This document shows positions 41,560 through 53,180 of a DNA stretch of 64,000 nt, piece after piece (position 1 is the stretch's first letter; every line of letters starts with the position of its first letter). The translations under genes and the position numbers were made by a program. A model generated the notes under the pieces. That model ran no database searches. It saw only the letters and a program-made list of their open reading frames with translations, and was not told the DNA's origin. The DNA is from Chiua virens (taxonomy: Eukaryota > Basidiomycota > Agaricomycetes > Boletales > Boletaceae), in NCBI GenBank assembly GCA_019787685.1, contig JAHNUO010000009.1, positions 1,054,001-1,118,000 on the forward strand, in the 5' to 3' direction.

Positions 41560-42560
41560 AATGTTCCTAGGGAATATGAGCAGACAAATTCCATTACTAA
41601 GTGCTTACCACTTACCTGAGGTTTCAGAATACCTGTATTATTACTTAGTCATGCAAGAGTATTGTAAAATTCATATGAAAAAGTTTTGGACTCAAATGAA
41701 AGTAATTGGAACTGCTGCAATACCCAAAATGTGGCAGCAGTGTGAGGGTCATGGATAGTGGCTGGGAAGAGTTGTGCACACAGTAACTGCTTTGCCTTCA
41801 ATTGAGCACTTTCACATCCACAGAAGTCAAGGCCAACTTTGTGAATCCCATTGCTATTAATGATGAGAAAGTCATCCTCAGAGGATACAGGTAGTGGCCT
41901 GATGCAGGACTCCATTGAGGGATGGCCCAATTGGATTTGCAGACTAAGGAACTTGAGTGAGATTTACTCAAAAAAGATCCATTTTACTTCTGATGGAAAT
42001 TGCATGAGCACAGACTTGGAAGCAATAATGCAATGATGAAGAAGATCCTACCTTGATGTAATGCAAGGGTAAAGCTACATGTGGCCTACATAGACACTCC
42101 AGACAAAGGAGGTCCATCAAAAAACAATTGTTGCAATGGTATATACTGCTGCCCTTGCAGCATTGCCCACATTGCTCATTCAAGTTGATATTTTGCCCTT
42201 CACGATGCAAGAGCTCATCCAGAAATGTAGTACTTTGTGGCATCCAAGCCAAAAGTGGGTAATCCTTGTTCTTTAGTCAGTAGTGACAAAAATAGCACAG
42301 TGTGAATTACTTACACTCAGGTACACTTTGCATTTGAATGTGGGTACAGAGTTACTTGAAGAGGCCACATCATTGGTTACATTGTCCAGTAGTAGAACCT
42401 CAGAGTTATCTAAGACAATGGCAGGGAGATTTGCAGGATTGGAGATTGTGGCAGGGAGTTCAGTGAGATCACAGTTGGGGGATCTGAGGGTGTTGTCTTC
42501 AGTTCTCTCAATAATTTGTCAAGCTACCATAATAGAGCCATACTGGGCATGATAACTAAT
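41560..42560 (-). pseudogene. KDZ transposase relic, N-terminal part with CxC2 cysteine cluster
   Basis: Minus-strand blocks match the N-terminus of fungal KDZ proteins: 'FLDELLHREGQ' (42225), the cysteine cluster 'CGQCCKG', 'YHCNNCFLMDLLCLEC' and 'RPHVALPLHYI' (42180-42065), then 'SLKFLSLQIQLGHPSMESC' (41960) and 'INSNGIHKVGLDFCGCESAQ' (41860). 'FPATIHDPHTAATFWVLQQF' and 'LLSFESKTFSYEFYNTLA' (41770-41650) follow. Two introns are plausible: GTAAGT at about 42312 to AAAG at 42269 with branch word CTGAC, and a second near 42053-41990. Stops and shifts break it, and the catalytic half is missing. The reading frame upstream of 42300 is weak. Confidence 0.85.
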
Positions 42561-43658
42561 ATGTTCAACATGTGTTGTTGAGTCATGTTGTTGAACATTT
42601 CTGTCATTGGGGCTTTCAGTGTAGACCACAACTTTGGGCTTTGTGTGACGTCTGGGGCATGACATGGTCACAGTTTGAGGGATTGAACAGTTTCACTACA
42701 TGTCTATCGTACTCTGTCTAATATATTTCTAATATATTCACTGAGACCATGCCACCATGCGAACAGTGGATATGAGAAAGTTAGGGGGCAGATACATGTT
42801 GGTAGACAATGCCCTTCTCCTAGGTAGATTTGGCAGGACCATCATCACTCTTGGAATTCTGTGTCACAAATGTGAATAAGTCTGCATAACCATGGCACAA
42901 ACACTGTAATGCACCTCCTCAGGCATGAGTTGAGCAAAGGATTGAAGAATGGAGAACAACTTGTCCTTCCCCTGAGCTTGAGAGATGAGCAACAGAGTCG
43001 GATAGAACTTTGAAAACGTCATTGAAAAATCACATAATCTCTGTGGCATCAGAAGTACCCACATGGGGTGCACTACCCAGAGAATGGACTCTCCATTTGT
43101 GCTTGCAAGAGGGGTAGGTATGTTCCCCTCCTAAATCAGTGATGATGAAGGGCATGCAAGCTGGTCACCAACATATATAACTGGAAAGGTAAGTATGGTG
43201 ATAAGTGTGGGTAAATAATTCAGAAATCAACACAGCCTCATTACCGGTTTCTCCAGCCTGAGGGTGATTATGTAACCAAACACTTGGTACACCTTCAAGT
43301 GTGACATTGCTGGCACAGGGACAAAATTTCAGGGAGTTGGAAGCAGGCATATCTGGTGTGCATCTAGGCCCCTATACTGCATATTAATATGCACCACACA
43401 GGTACAGAACATAGTGCAGATGGTGCATCTATCCAAGTCCTCATGGCAGTTTATGGTGAGCATAGATTGGTCATCAATGATCTTTGAAACAGGTTAAATG
43501 GAGGGTGAGCATTGTGGTGGTCCACAGTTACTCACCTTACCATGGTTCAGACCCTTGCCAACAATGACAAAGCCAGTTCTGCAGCTGGTGTTTTTCTAGA
43601 ATGCAAGTGTCAGGAAGTTGGTGGGTGACTAGATATTCATGTCTACCTTAACAAACTA
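42561..43658. other. Unassigned decayed sequence
   Basis: Small minus-strand frames at 42864-43073 and 43165-43350 ('MPASNSLKFCPCASNVTLEG') lack recognisable motifs. They may be further exons of a transposon-linked gene, but I cannot support a call. Confidence 0.35.
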
Positions 43659-44087
43659 ATGGTAACTGTGATAGCTGAGTTGATTGCCCAGATTACCAAG
43701 ATCGAGATCTCCCCTTCCACTGTCACCACATTCCTTACTACTGTCAACACTTCAAATACCCTGTCAGTTGCCTCTGTGACTGAGCTTCCATCACCTAGTG
43801 TTACGACCCAAGAAGGCACCACAGACATTGTGAGCCCCAATCTGATTGATCAGCCTGGTCATCCCACCCCTGTTGTTGCTGCGGTTACCAGATTGGGTAT
43901 TGATGTTACTGTACCAAGTGCCAGTGATACCACTCCCAACAGTGACCTACTCCCTGCATCACCTACCCTGAATGTAGCACAGGCCATCATTGACCCAGTT
44001 CCCTTCCAGAATGTTGGCATTCCTGTACTCACAGACCCAGACCTACCTTCAATTCTCATTCTGCGGCTGCCTGCATTTGCTCCCTAG
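43659..44087 (+). CDS. Unrecognised Thr/Pro/Val-rich frame
   Basis: A 142-residue frame starts 'MVTVIAELIAQITKIEISPS' and is rich in Thr, Val, Ser and Pro, with no domain I know. Its composition resembles the linker parts of the debris at 46937-47236. It could be an exon of the same degraded transposon-linked gene that gives the fragments at 45060-46480, or a chance frame. Confidence 0.3.
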   Translation: MVTVIAELIAQITKIEISPSTVTTFLTTVNTSNTLSVASVTELPSPSVTTQEGTTDIVSPNLIDQPGHPTPVVAAVTRLGIDVTVPSASDTTPNSDLLPASPTLNVAQAIIDPVPFQNVGIPVLTDPDLPSILILRLPAFAP

Positions 44088-45059
44088 GACTGGTATAGAC
44101 TTTACCAAGGATTCTATTACCATGTCCCTGAACCAGCTACCCAGGGCCCTTTTTACAGTGTGACTAAGGGCCACCATAGTGTTAGCATCATCGTGGGATG
44201 GTGAGTATTGCAAAACCAATCTCCTTTCTCCTACTGACATATTGATGTAGGGAACATGCAGGAGCATTGATATTGAAAGTCAGCAGGGCAATTCAGTGCA
44301 GGGTGGACTTGGTGGTGAAGGGTGTTGCCCTATTTAAGTTTGCCCTCAAGCAAGGCCATGTCGAAGTTTTGCCTTGAAGTTACTGCCCTCATACTGTACT
44401 CTAAATCATGTTTCTGCATGTCCTGTAATTTTTGAAATAAGACTCACTTTTAAAATAATACTTGCTTTCTTGACACATATACATAACTAAATGTGGAGAA
44501 TGATGGCTGGCTTGCAAAGTTGACAGTGTGACATCTCTGTGGTAGACAAGACATGATTCAGTGACAGATCAGGGTTATCTAGGGATATTGACATTAATCT
44601 AACTATGACTTGAAGCTCAGACAATGCACATGGCTCATATGCTTGAGCCATATCTTGTCTCCACACAACATTGCTAGGGGCTCTGTGGGCCAATCTTTCT
44701 CTGAGTCATTACGTGAGAACGACTGTTTTCATTCACTCTCATAACCATGGGCTGTTCCATAGTACATCATACTGCACAAGCATGGATTGTGGTTGCGCAG
44801 GCTACATGGAAACAATATTATGAGTGGTAAGTGACATACTATTCTCCAAGTATCAATGACATTAATGGCAAATAGAAATTGCAAACAGATATCCTAGAAA
44901 ATGAAGCAGAAATACCAAGCCAGACAAGCTGGCCTTGCCTCCAAGTTGATCACATGGTAAGTCCATTGGATCCCAGTTCTTCTTTGCATTATTACTGATA
45001 GTACCCTCTGATGAGTCTACCACCTATGCACACTCACACTGCTTCAACTCTGACTTTGC
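44088..45059. other. Unassigned stretch
   Basis: No motif was recognised on either strand; only short frames occur (44049-44267 and 44487-44693, minus). Confidence 0.35.
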
Positions 45060-45524
45060 ATGCAAGACTGTCAGGATTGTGAGTGTTCCATGCTTCCATT
45101 GATTGTCCCACTCATCAGACACAGCTATGCTGACCTTGAAGCAGTGGAGAGTGAGTTTTTTGCTCTCTTCCATGGCTCATCGTCTGCTTACTTAATAGCA
45201 ATTCTCTCAAGTGAAGCATGTGAAGTGTCGGTTAAGAGTACCATTGAAGACCTCATTCTTGCTGTGGCCAACACTCAGAAATCAGTCAAGGATTTGGAAA
45301 GTAGGATACTGCAACAGCATGGTGTTAGGACACTCCTCCAGACCACACAGCAGATTTCATACAACATTGGCACAGTGATAACTCACTTAGAAGACATACT
45401 CCTTGCTAGTATGGAAGGAAATAGGGCCACATTGTTTTCGAGTGGTAGTCTTCTTTTTCAAAAAGACACTGACATTAGCTACAAGAACTCAATTCTGCAT
45501 CATGTGGACAATGTGACAAGGTAG
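45060..45524 (+). CDS. Unrecognised 154-residue helical protein or exon
   Basis: The frame starts 'MQDCQDCECSMLPLIVPLIR' and has long Leu/Ile/Glu-rich stretches ('STIEDLILAVANTQKSVKDL') that should be helical, possibly coiled coil. It is unbroken, which is unusual here, but its neighbours are decayed. I know no family for it. Confidence 0.35.
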   Translation: MQDCQDCECSMLPLIVPLIRHSYADLEAVESEFFALFHGSSSAYLIAILSSEACEVSVKSTIEDLILAVANTQKSVKDLESRILQQHGVRTLLQTTQQISYNIGTVITHLEDILLASMEGNRATLFSSGSLLFQKDTDISYKNSILHHVDNVTR

Positions 45525-45639
45525 TCTATATTGCATTCTGTACATTTTTTTGATCTTGCAATGCAACAGGTATTCTTCTAATAAATGTCATGCATGCCAC
45601 AAAGTCCCCCTTCCATTTCTCTTCTTGCCATTTTAGTGG

Positions 45640-46480
45640 GCAACCATATCTCTCAATTGTATGTCCCTCACTTTATTCCAGATTCCTACAATGACGCAAT
45701 CTACCTGTAGGTCTGTCATTGCCTTGAAACACAAAAGGTATGTGACACTTCCAAATCTGTGAGCCCCCATGTGATGGCTGTGATCCTTGCTATAGATAGG
45801 TGGGAACAACTGGGCCACTGCAGAGCAAAACGTGTGGCTCAATAAGTATTATGCTGACCATTATATGCAGTACATTACAGAGCATGACTACACAGAATTC
45901 AAGCTGCTGTTCTATGCTGCATGGTTCAAGGAGTGGCCTGAGATCAAGTTGGCAGAAGCAGGATTTTCAGCTAGGACCACTCAGGAGTTATTAAAGCCAG
46001 ACCAGTGAGCCCATCTCACAGAACGCATCGGAAAGCGCCAGAGAGTGAGTCATGCAAGACATATTGTTGTTTACAAGTCACTAATAGATATCCTTGTGCC
46101 AGCAATTGCTCAATTCAATGAGATGGCAAGTGAATAAGAGTTGTGAGAAGCAGTCTGCTGCTGCTCTGGATCCCTTCCACATCATCAACTAGCTCACAAA
46201 GAATAGCCAGAAGCGAAAATGTGGGTTGACCCAGGAGCAAGTTTACTTGACGTTGTGGTATGAACAGGAGGTTAAGCTAAAGTTCAATGCTGAGTGTGCC
46301 TGATTGGGGCTTGATACTAAAGCCAGGAGTGAACATATGGCAACCTGTTGAAGGCTCATGAAGGAGGCATTCCAAGAATGCATGTGAGATGAGGGATATC
46401 ACCATCATATTCTTGAAGAGAAGGCACACCTTGAGGGGGAAACATCCAGCTTGAAGGGCAAATAGTGGGCAGCCTCCTCA
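45640..46480 (+). pseudogene. Degraded hypothetical-protein fragment resembling a recurrent agaricomycete ORF family
   Basis: In shifting plus-strand frames I read 'WATAEQNVWLNKYYADHYMQ', 'FKLLFYAAWFKEWPE' (45810-45945), 'ALDPFHIINQLTKNSQKRKC' (46160-46220) and 'EQVYLTLWYEQEVKLKFNAE' (46235-46295). The pattern of a Trp-rich motif followed by a Lys/Arg- and Glu-rich region is one I associate with uncharacterised, often transposon-adjacent proteins of mushroom genomes. No function is known to me. Many stops are present. Confidence 0.45.
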
Positions 46481-46540
46481 CCTGAGCCAAGTGGTTCTGA
46501 CTGTGAGGCTGTGCTTAGAGCAAAGTAGGACATTCTAATG

Positions 46541-46567
46541 TTTATTATTATTATTATTATTATTTAT
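46541..46567. repeat. (TTA)n microsatellite
   Basis: About eight TTA/ATT units occur in a row. Confidence 0.95.
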
Positions 46568-46936
46568 TCACCAGTTCTTATGCCTCAATTTGTTAGGGCC
46601 ATGAACAGCTTACCTGCTATGCTCACACAACTCCTTGATTCACTAAAGGAGAAAACAGGCTAGGTGTTCTCTTTGTTGGTAGGGGGACCTGACTATTCTC
46701 ATGGAGGCAAGATTAAAATACTCAGGTGAATGTCATGCAATTCTTTCAAGAGGAGCAGTTCTCAAATGATTAGCTAGTATTTACATTGGGCAGACTGCTT
46801 TCACAATGAATTTTCTGCAGTCACATGGCAACTTCAAGGATAAGATAATGAAACCATTTGACTCATTCATCCAACTGATGGATGGTATGTTGGACAATGT
46901 GTTGATTAGCATTGCATTTAATAGGTTTGTGTAGAC

Positions 46937-47236
46937 ATGCCAGCAGGACTTTCCCAGTCCAAAGCACTACCTGTGGAGGAGACTCAGGAGACTGATTGCT
47001 CTGATGGTGACATTACCGTGGACAACTTGAATGACAACAAGTGTGTAGCATCCAAGCTCCCACTGGATCTGGGTGATGATGACACAACCAATGTGGACGA
47101 TACCTTTGGTGACCTGTGTGAGGCAGATGCAGGATCCACATCTTCTGTTGATCATTCTATGGCAAATCTCCCACAGGAAAATGCTTCATCCACATTTTTT
47201 GCCAAGCACTCTGAGGGTGATTTCAGTTCTGGGTGA
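46937..47236 (+). CDS. Unrecognised acidic, low-complexity frame
   Basis: A 99-residue frame rich in Asp, Ser and Thr ('DLGDDDTTNVDDTFGDLCEA') could be the disordered tail of the degraded gene upstream (45060-46480). No domain is present, and coding status is uncertain. Confidence 0.25.
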   Translation: MPAGLSQSKALPVEETQETDCSDGDITVDNLNDNKCVASKLPLDLGDDDTTNVDDTFGDLCEADAGSTSSVDHSMANLPQENASSTFFAKHSEGDFSSG

Positions 47237-48509
47237 TTCTCTAGCAACCAAAGTGTTCATCCAGTTGACTCTAGTTCTCTTCCCCATGGCACTTATCTAC
47301 CCATGCCATCATGCTATTACAACAGCATTCTCCCCTTTCCCCCCTTCCTGGTTACTCCTTCCTCAATGACTTAAATGATGCTTCAACATTGATGCAGCTC
47401 TGAGCATGTACAGCATGGAGAGCATCAGGGGAATCTCAAGATGTTCGTCAGTAACTAGTTTGGATGCAACACCTGACTTGTTGCCAGGGCAAATGACACT
47501 CCCTTCCTTTTGATCACATCCCTGTGGATCTCTGGGTGGTGTCACTAGAAACACCAGGGTTGATGGTGAGAGACCAATTCTCACTAGTGAGACAATCAAC
47601 ATGGACTATCATATGATTTGTTCAGCATTGTCTTCTCAAAGCCTTATTGTGTTGCCAGGTGTTGCCACAGTGACAGTAAGTTGCACGATGTATACCTGTG
47701 CCTTTATTTTCCTCACTAATACAACATTAATCTATATTCAGCAGCACTGGCATTTGCCATGCAAGCAGTGTGATGCAAGATGCCACTTGCAGCAACTTGA
47801 GGGCAGATCTGCCAATGTGGTTTGTATTTCCTTGCTCCACCATATCTCAGGAGGCTTCTGGCATTCCCCAGCCTGACGACAAGGCATTTACATCAAAGGT
47901 TAAATATAATGTTCCAGCCACCATACCATCCAGAAGTGCGAAGATAACAGATCTAGCTACTATTGTATCGTCTTTACCATGTACTGGCTTAACTACAACT
48001 ACTGTCATTTCTCCCAAGTCACCAGTCCCTGCAATGCTCAAGTAACCTGTCACAACAGAAACACCTTTTCCATAGTTGAGACACAGGAATCCACCACAAA
48101 AAAAATCCCTGTTCAAGAGAGGTCGGGATTACAAACTAGATCTTGTCATGACACCATCTACTGCCTCAGTATTCAAACCTCCTGACTCAGGACCTCACAG
48201 ATCTAACCATGCCAGTGTCCCTTCAACACACAACATGGCAACCAATCTCATCAGGAAGAAGCACCCTGGGTGTGGAAAGAGGAAGTAAATGTGGTCTTGG
48301 TCTTGTATACTGTTGTCATTAAATAAGTCAAGTTATAATGCGACTTTGCTGCACTCTGGCCATATGTGTGAAGTGTGTGAAGCATGACAAGAAGGAATTG
48401 TAAAGAAAAAGGTGATACAGCTTAAGAATGCAAGATTTGCCACTCACTTGAACATTACTTGTGAAGCATATCTATTTTTGCATGAGGACGATGCACAATG
48501 TATTGCAGG
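47237..48509. other. Unassigned decayed sequence up to the pogo element
   Basis: Short Ser/Thr/Pro-rich plus-strand frames (47770-48045 and 48076-48288, the latter ending 'NLIRKKHPGCGKRK') suggest the C-terminal part of the same degraded gene. No motif was recognised. Confidence 0.35.
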
Positions 48510-48857
48510 TACAGTAGAAGTTCTCATAATGCATGACCTCACAATGCATAAATCTAGTATTGCATCGTGTTTGGACTGTAACCAACTTGGGTACACTATA
48601 AAATCACACATTTTCACATAACCAATAATGCATCACATTTTTGGGGGGCATATGCATTATGAGAACATGCACTTTGGTGGGCAGGAAATTATCTAAGCCT
48701 CCCCAATTGAAAAATTACATGTTCACTGGCCCGGATCACTCATCGAAGTCTTCTCACTGTTCTCAGCACTTTGCTGCAATCATTCCCATGCCAGCTGCTG
48801 AATTGAAACGCAAACCCTGGGCCAGGGCATGCTCCATATAAGCCTCGCAAACCCCGC

Positions 48858-51638
48858 ATGCTTGCCCACAAGGATGCTCCAAAGAGTTCAGCCCAGTCTC
48901 TCCAGCCACGTCAGAAGGAAAACCTCACCTTGCATGATTGGATGACCATCTTTGCCTACATTGATGCACATCCAGGAATCTCTCAGGATGCAGTTGTCAA
49001 CCATTTCAAGACTCGCCCTGAGGGAGTCCTTGTGTTCAACCAATCAACATTGTGCCAGGCGACTCAAAGAACAGGAGAAGCTCGAAGCATGCATTCACAA
49101 GTTTCCCAATGCATTATCAATGAAACAGGCAACGGACTGTTACACGGCCTGATGTGGAATGTGCTCTATTCTTATGGGTCAAGCATATGGAAGAGAAGCG
49201 GGAGACTGTCAATGGACCAATGCTCATAGCCAAGCGGGCAAAATTTGAAGAAAGCTTGGGTATTCCAGTGGAGGAGCGGTTGCACGGTGATGGGTGGCTT
49301 CCAAAGTTTAAAAAGGCCTATGGTATCAAAGAGTACCGGAGGTATGGTGAGGCTGCGTCAGGTCAATATTGCTGCAGTGGAAGCCGAACATACCCGGCTT
49401 AAGCCAATCCTGGCAAAGTATCATCCATGAGACCGCTTCAATTTTGATGAGACGAGCCTATTTGCCTTGTAAGCATAACATTGTGCACGTCTCTGACTTG
49501 TCCAGTTACTCATCCGATCATTTCAGCGCACCACCTGACCTGCGGGCTCGCAACAGAACAGATGAGTGGGAAGAAGAGGGATAAATTTCGAATCACGCTG
49601 GGACTTGCCTGTAACGCAGATGGTACAGAAAAGCTACCCATTCTCTTTATTGGAAAATACAAGAAGCCCCGTTGCTTCAAGAACAAGTCTCCAGACTCAT
49701 ACAAACTATATTACTGGAACAATACCAGAGCATGGATGACAAAGGACCTTTTCGAAGAGTAAGAGTCATTGACAAGATCTCAACCCACATTATGACTGAT
49801 AAGTTGAACCTCACAGATGGATCATATCACTCGACGTCAAAATGCATCAAGAGAATAGGCATATTTGCCTGCTCATCGACAATTTTTCAGGTCATTTCAT
49901 CAACTACAAACCAAAAAACATTGACCTTCAGTATTTCGAGCCCAATCTCACATCATATGTTCAGCCTGAGGACGCAGGCATCATCCGAACCTTGAAGGCA
50001 CTGTACCAAAAAGCCTTCTGCCTCCGGGCAATTGAACTCGATGATGCAGGAGAGTGGGAGATCTACAAGGTTAATCTTCTCGAGGCCATGATGTTGGTCA
50101 TAGAGGCATGGTCCAATGTCCAACCCGTAACCATCCGACACTGTTGGAATCACACGAAAATCCAACCCAGCGCTCCGACAGACTTGAGCACCCATGGCCT
50201 CGGAAACGACACTGTTGACACACAAGTGTCATCACATTCAACCCCCCCAACAATGGACACCAGGGCTTGGATGATCGTTAGATCCTTTGCAGCATCCGAT
50301 GAAATTTCACTGCCGGCTGCAGAGTGTTACAATCACGTTTCACATTATTCTTTCGCCTTCCTACTCAACGCTCTCATCCACTATACAAGACATACAATAT
50401 CTATTACGGCATATATTGCCTCATGCCAAGGCTATACTCAGGACCATATCCTATTGGCCATTCCTTTATGACTCACTATGATTCATTATTAGACACGTGT
50501 TATCACACGATGTCATAACCCATGCACAACACACGTGTATTCACACGTTATCTCTTATCTATGATTCCCTATGACTCATATCTATTATTAAAGCAGTGCT
50601 TATCTTATAACATGCTTATACCGCATTGTTATAGCATTGTTTCCTCATGTCTTTATCTATGACTCACATACATGCATATACCTCATGTTATCACACCTTA
50701 TCTACCAATCAGGACACTCATACTTATCTATGTATTCATACTCCGATTGTAGCTCTGATTGTACTTTTAGTATATAAAGACTTGAATGCAGCACCAGGGA
50801 ACTCTAACAAAGTTCACCTCTGGTTTTCCCCCAATGTCTCTCATAGATGGATCACCTCTGTAGTTCTCGCCTCACTCATTAGACTCACTTGCATTCAACC
50901 CTTACACTGACCACTACAACCACTTCGCAAGTAACTCATAGTCTACGTTTGTTCTAGGTTGTTACACAGAGGATCAACTCCGTGACCTGTTCCGAGAGCG
51001 TTACCTTGCGACAGACTGGGATCCAGTACTCAAGGTTGTTATGGATGCCGAGAAGGACACTGCCAAAGCTTTTGAAGGGCTCGACATGATGACTACGAAA
51101 ATTTTCGGGTGCTGTCTGGCCCAACTCACCCTCGCACACACTGGCCTTTGTCAAGAGGGAAAGCCATCTGTGACTGCCTCACCACAGCTCTCTGAAGCTG
51201 AACTAGACCTCTCCGGAGCTGTCAACGAGCTTCGAAAGCGCAAGCGGATTACCGGAACACCACTTACATTGGAAGAAATGCTGAATCCCATTCAGGAGGC
51301 GGAAGTGGGGCAATCTGACTACAGTTTTGAGGGAGGTGACTGAAGCAATCATTGCTCAGGTGAACCATGAGAAGGCTGTCAAATGTGGGGAGGTTGTCGA
51401 GGTTGAATCCGACGACGAGGATTTGGATAATGACGGAGATGATGAAACTTTGGGTCTTCAAGAGATGATTGAGATGACGGCCAAGCTGGAGAAAGCTTGC
51501 ATCACTCACACTACACTCGAGAAAGCGGCCCACGTATCTCGATGTCTGCGGCAGCTTCGAGTTGACTTGCGGAAAGTAGAGAGTGCTGGATTGACTCAGC
51601 CACGCTTGGACAGGTGGTTTGGCAACAGTGCACAGTAG
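48858..51638 (+). pseudogene. pogo/Tigger transposase (HTH, CENP-B-like HTH, DDE_1), frameshifted and LTR-split
   Basis: The start is at 48858, with a first HTH 'MTIFAYIDAHPGISQDAVVN'. A CENP-B-like HTH follows: 'NGPMLIAKRAKFEESLGI' and 'GDGWLPKFKKAYGIKEYR' (49212-49345). The DDE domain has 'FNFDETSLFAL' (first D, 49437), 'ACNADGTEKLPILFIGK' (49610), 'LLIDNFSGH' (second D, 49866) and 'YVQPEDAGIIRTLKALYQ' (third acidic position, 49960). A long C-terminal region contains an acidic block 'VESDDEDLDNDGDDE' (51402) and ends 'LDRWFGNSAQ' at 51638. Frameshifts occur near 49060, 49150, 49370, 49560 and 49760. The LTR lies between 'LPAAE' (50324) and 'DQLRDLFRERY' (50967), where the frame resumes. Confidence 0.88.
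50325..50966 (+). repeat. Solo LTR of the second LTR family, inside the pogo transposase
   Basis: The 642-bp repeat begins TGTTACAATCACG and ends CTAGGTTGTTACA, with a perfect 5-bp duplication CAGAG (50320-50324 and 50967-50971). TATA-like 'tagtatataaagact' (50768-50782) and 'gaactctaacaaagttc' downstream are also recognisable in the copy at 21237-23421. It is less CpG-depleted than that copy. Confidence 0.93.
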
Positions 51639-51758
51639 TGTGACCAATTACTGTCACACATTACCATAATGTCATGCATATCCTACAGTGCATAATTCTA
51701 ACAATGCATCGAGAAAATACCCCGCCCGACGCTATGCGTTATAAGAACTTCTACTGTA

Positions 51759-52395
51759 CAACGATGATGTACCACTTACTTGTTCAAGAGTTCACTTGTA
51801 GTACCATTGTACCACATCAGGCAATGAGTGATGCATGACATACATATTGCATGCAATTTTTTATTTCACTCTGGCAAATCTTTCACTAAGTGTTTTAACT
51901 GGAATAAGCAGGCATACAGTAGTACAAACAAGGTATAGTAAGATAGCAACAACTTGTAAAAATGGTGATCCAAAAAAACATGTAGACAGAGCTGTTTGAC
52001 AGTGAAAAGGGAATAAAATACAACTCTGGCAGTGTAAGTGAACACAAGTGAAGAATGAACTGGAATGGAAGCAAGCTTCTGATGCATGGTGGCAGGCCTT
52101 GGGAGTGGACAGTATACTAGGAAAGATGCAGGCTGTAATGTGGAGAGCAAACAGAGTGAACATGGAAACAAAATGGGTGGTAATGAATGGGATCGACTGG
52201 AAGGCATTGGACTCATAAGGGGTGAGCCCAATGAGTGATAACAAACCACAGAGGCAACTTAAAAGGCTGGAAGGTACATGAGGGAATTATCCCAGGCAAG
52301 TCATGAAGAGAGACATACAAAGTTGACTGGACGAGGTTTGGGTTCGTAGGAGAGATGTACAAAGTCAACTGGAGGGGGTTCAGGTTCATACTGGG
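51759..52395. other. Unassigned stretch
   Basis: Two overlapping minus-strand frames of 127 codons (51861-52249) are hydrophobic and Cys/Ser-rich. They overlap in different frames and match nothing I know. The end 'gagatgtacaaagtcaactgg' duplicates 'gacatacaaagttgactgg' 40 bp earlier, a short tandem repeat (52310-52375). Confidence 0.35.
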
Positions 52396-52672
52396 TGAAA
52401 CAACCTAGAACAAAACTAGACTGTTAAGTGTAGTGGTTGAGTGAAGAGGGGGTTCAGTCCAGTGAAGTGGCAAAAACTCCAAGAAAACTTTGTTAGAGCT
52501 CTCTGGCTTTGACTCATGGGATTTATATACTACATGGATGTCAGACTTCTAATCTGAGTATAAACTACATAGATAAGCATACTGTATCCCATTGGATGAT
52601 AACATGTGAACAGATATGAGTCAGTGATAAGGGAAATGAATAGATAGAAGTGTAAGTGTGTGATATTGTAGG
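52396..52672 (-). repeat. Truncated LTR of the second LTR family
   Basis: 'tgaaacaacctagaacaaa' (52396) and 'actttgttagagctctctgg' (52487-52506), then 'tctaatctgagtataaactacatagataagcat', correspond to the copies at 21237 and 50325 in minus orientation. About half the LTR is missing and no target duplication was found. Confidence 0.65.
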
Positions 52673-53172
52673 GAATTTTTTTGCCTGCAGGCATCTGGCG
52701 GGAGCCTAGTGCTGACACAGACGACTGAAACTGGATATGATATGCTAGATTAGGAATGGTAGAGCTGGAGAGAGCAGGGACTACAAAGGAATTGAGGATT
52801 TGAGATTAATCCAAGTCAGTGCATGTGGATACTACTAAAATTTGACTGTGATTGTTAATCAACACGATCACAGATCTGTAATGCAGGAGTGATGATAGTA
52901 ATACAGGGGTGATGCAGAAGTGATGCAAGAGTGATGTGAATCACTTGACATCAATAGACTGTGCATGACACAATGGATTGCTATTGCAATGCATTATCTG
53001 CATTAAAACTACAGGGTTGCCTCAATGCTCTGAGAACATAATGATGAACCACCAGGATGCCACAATGCTGGTGTTCATTTGCATGTGGTGCTGGTCTTGC
53101 TTGAATACCATGTAACCCTCCTGCATTTCAGCTGCCTCCCTCAACAACTGGACAACTAGGAAGATGGGCACT
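52673..53172. other. Unassigned stretch
   Basis: 'gtgatgcagaagtgatgcaa' (52911-52930) is part of a small repeat of GTGATG-type words. Nothing else was recognised. Confidence 0.35.
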
Positions 53173-53180
53173 GGCTTGCT

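Larger units (their letters stand above)
48512..51756 (+). mobile_element. pogo/Tigger-type DNA transposon, split by a solo LTR
   Basis: The terminal inverted repeats start CAGTAGAAGTTCTCATAATG at 48512 and, complemented, CAGTAGAAGTTCTTATAACG at 51756, flanked by TA (48510-48511 and 51757-51758). The left end carries a further internal repeat of 'aatgcat' words and an inner 'gcatatgcattatgagaaca' (48647-48666) inverted to the tip. Without the LTR it is about 2.6 kb. Confidence 0.9.
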
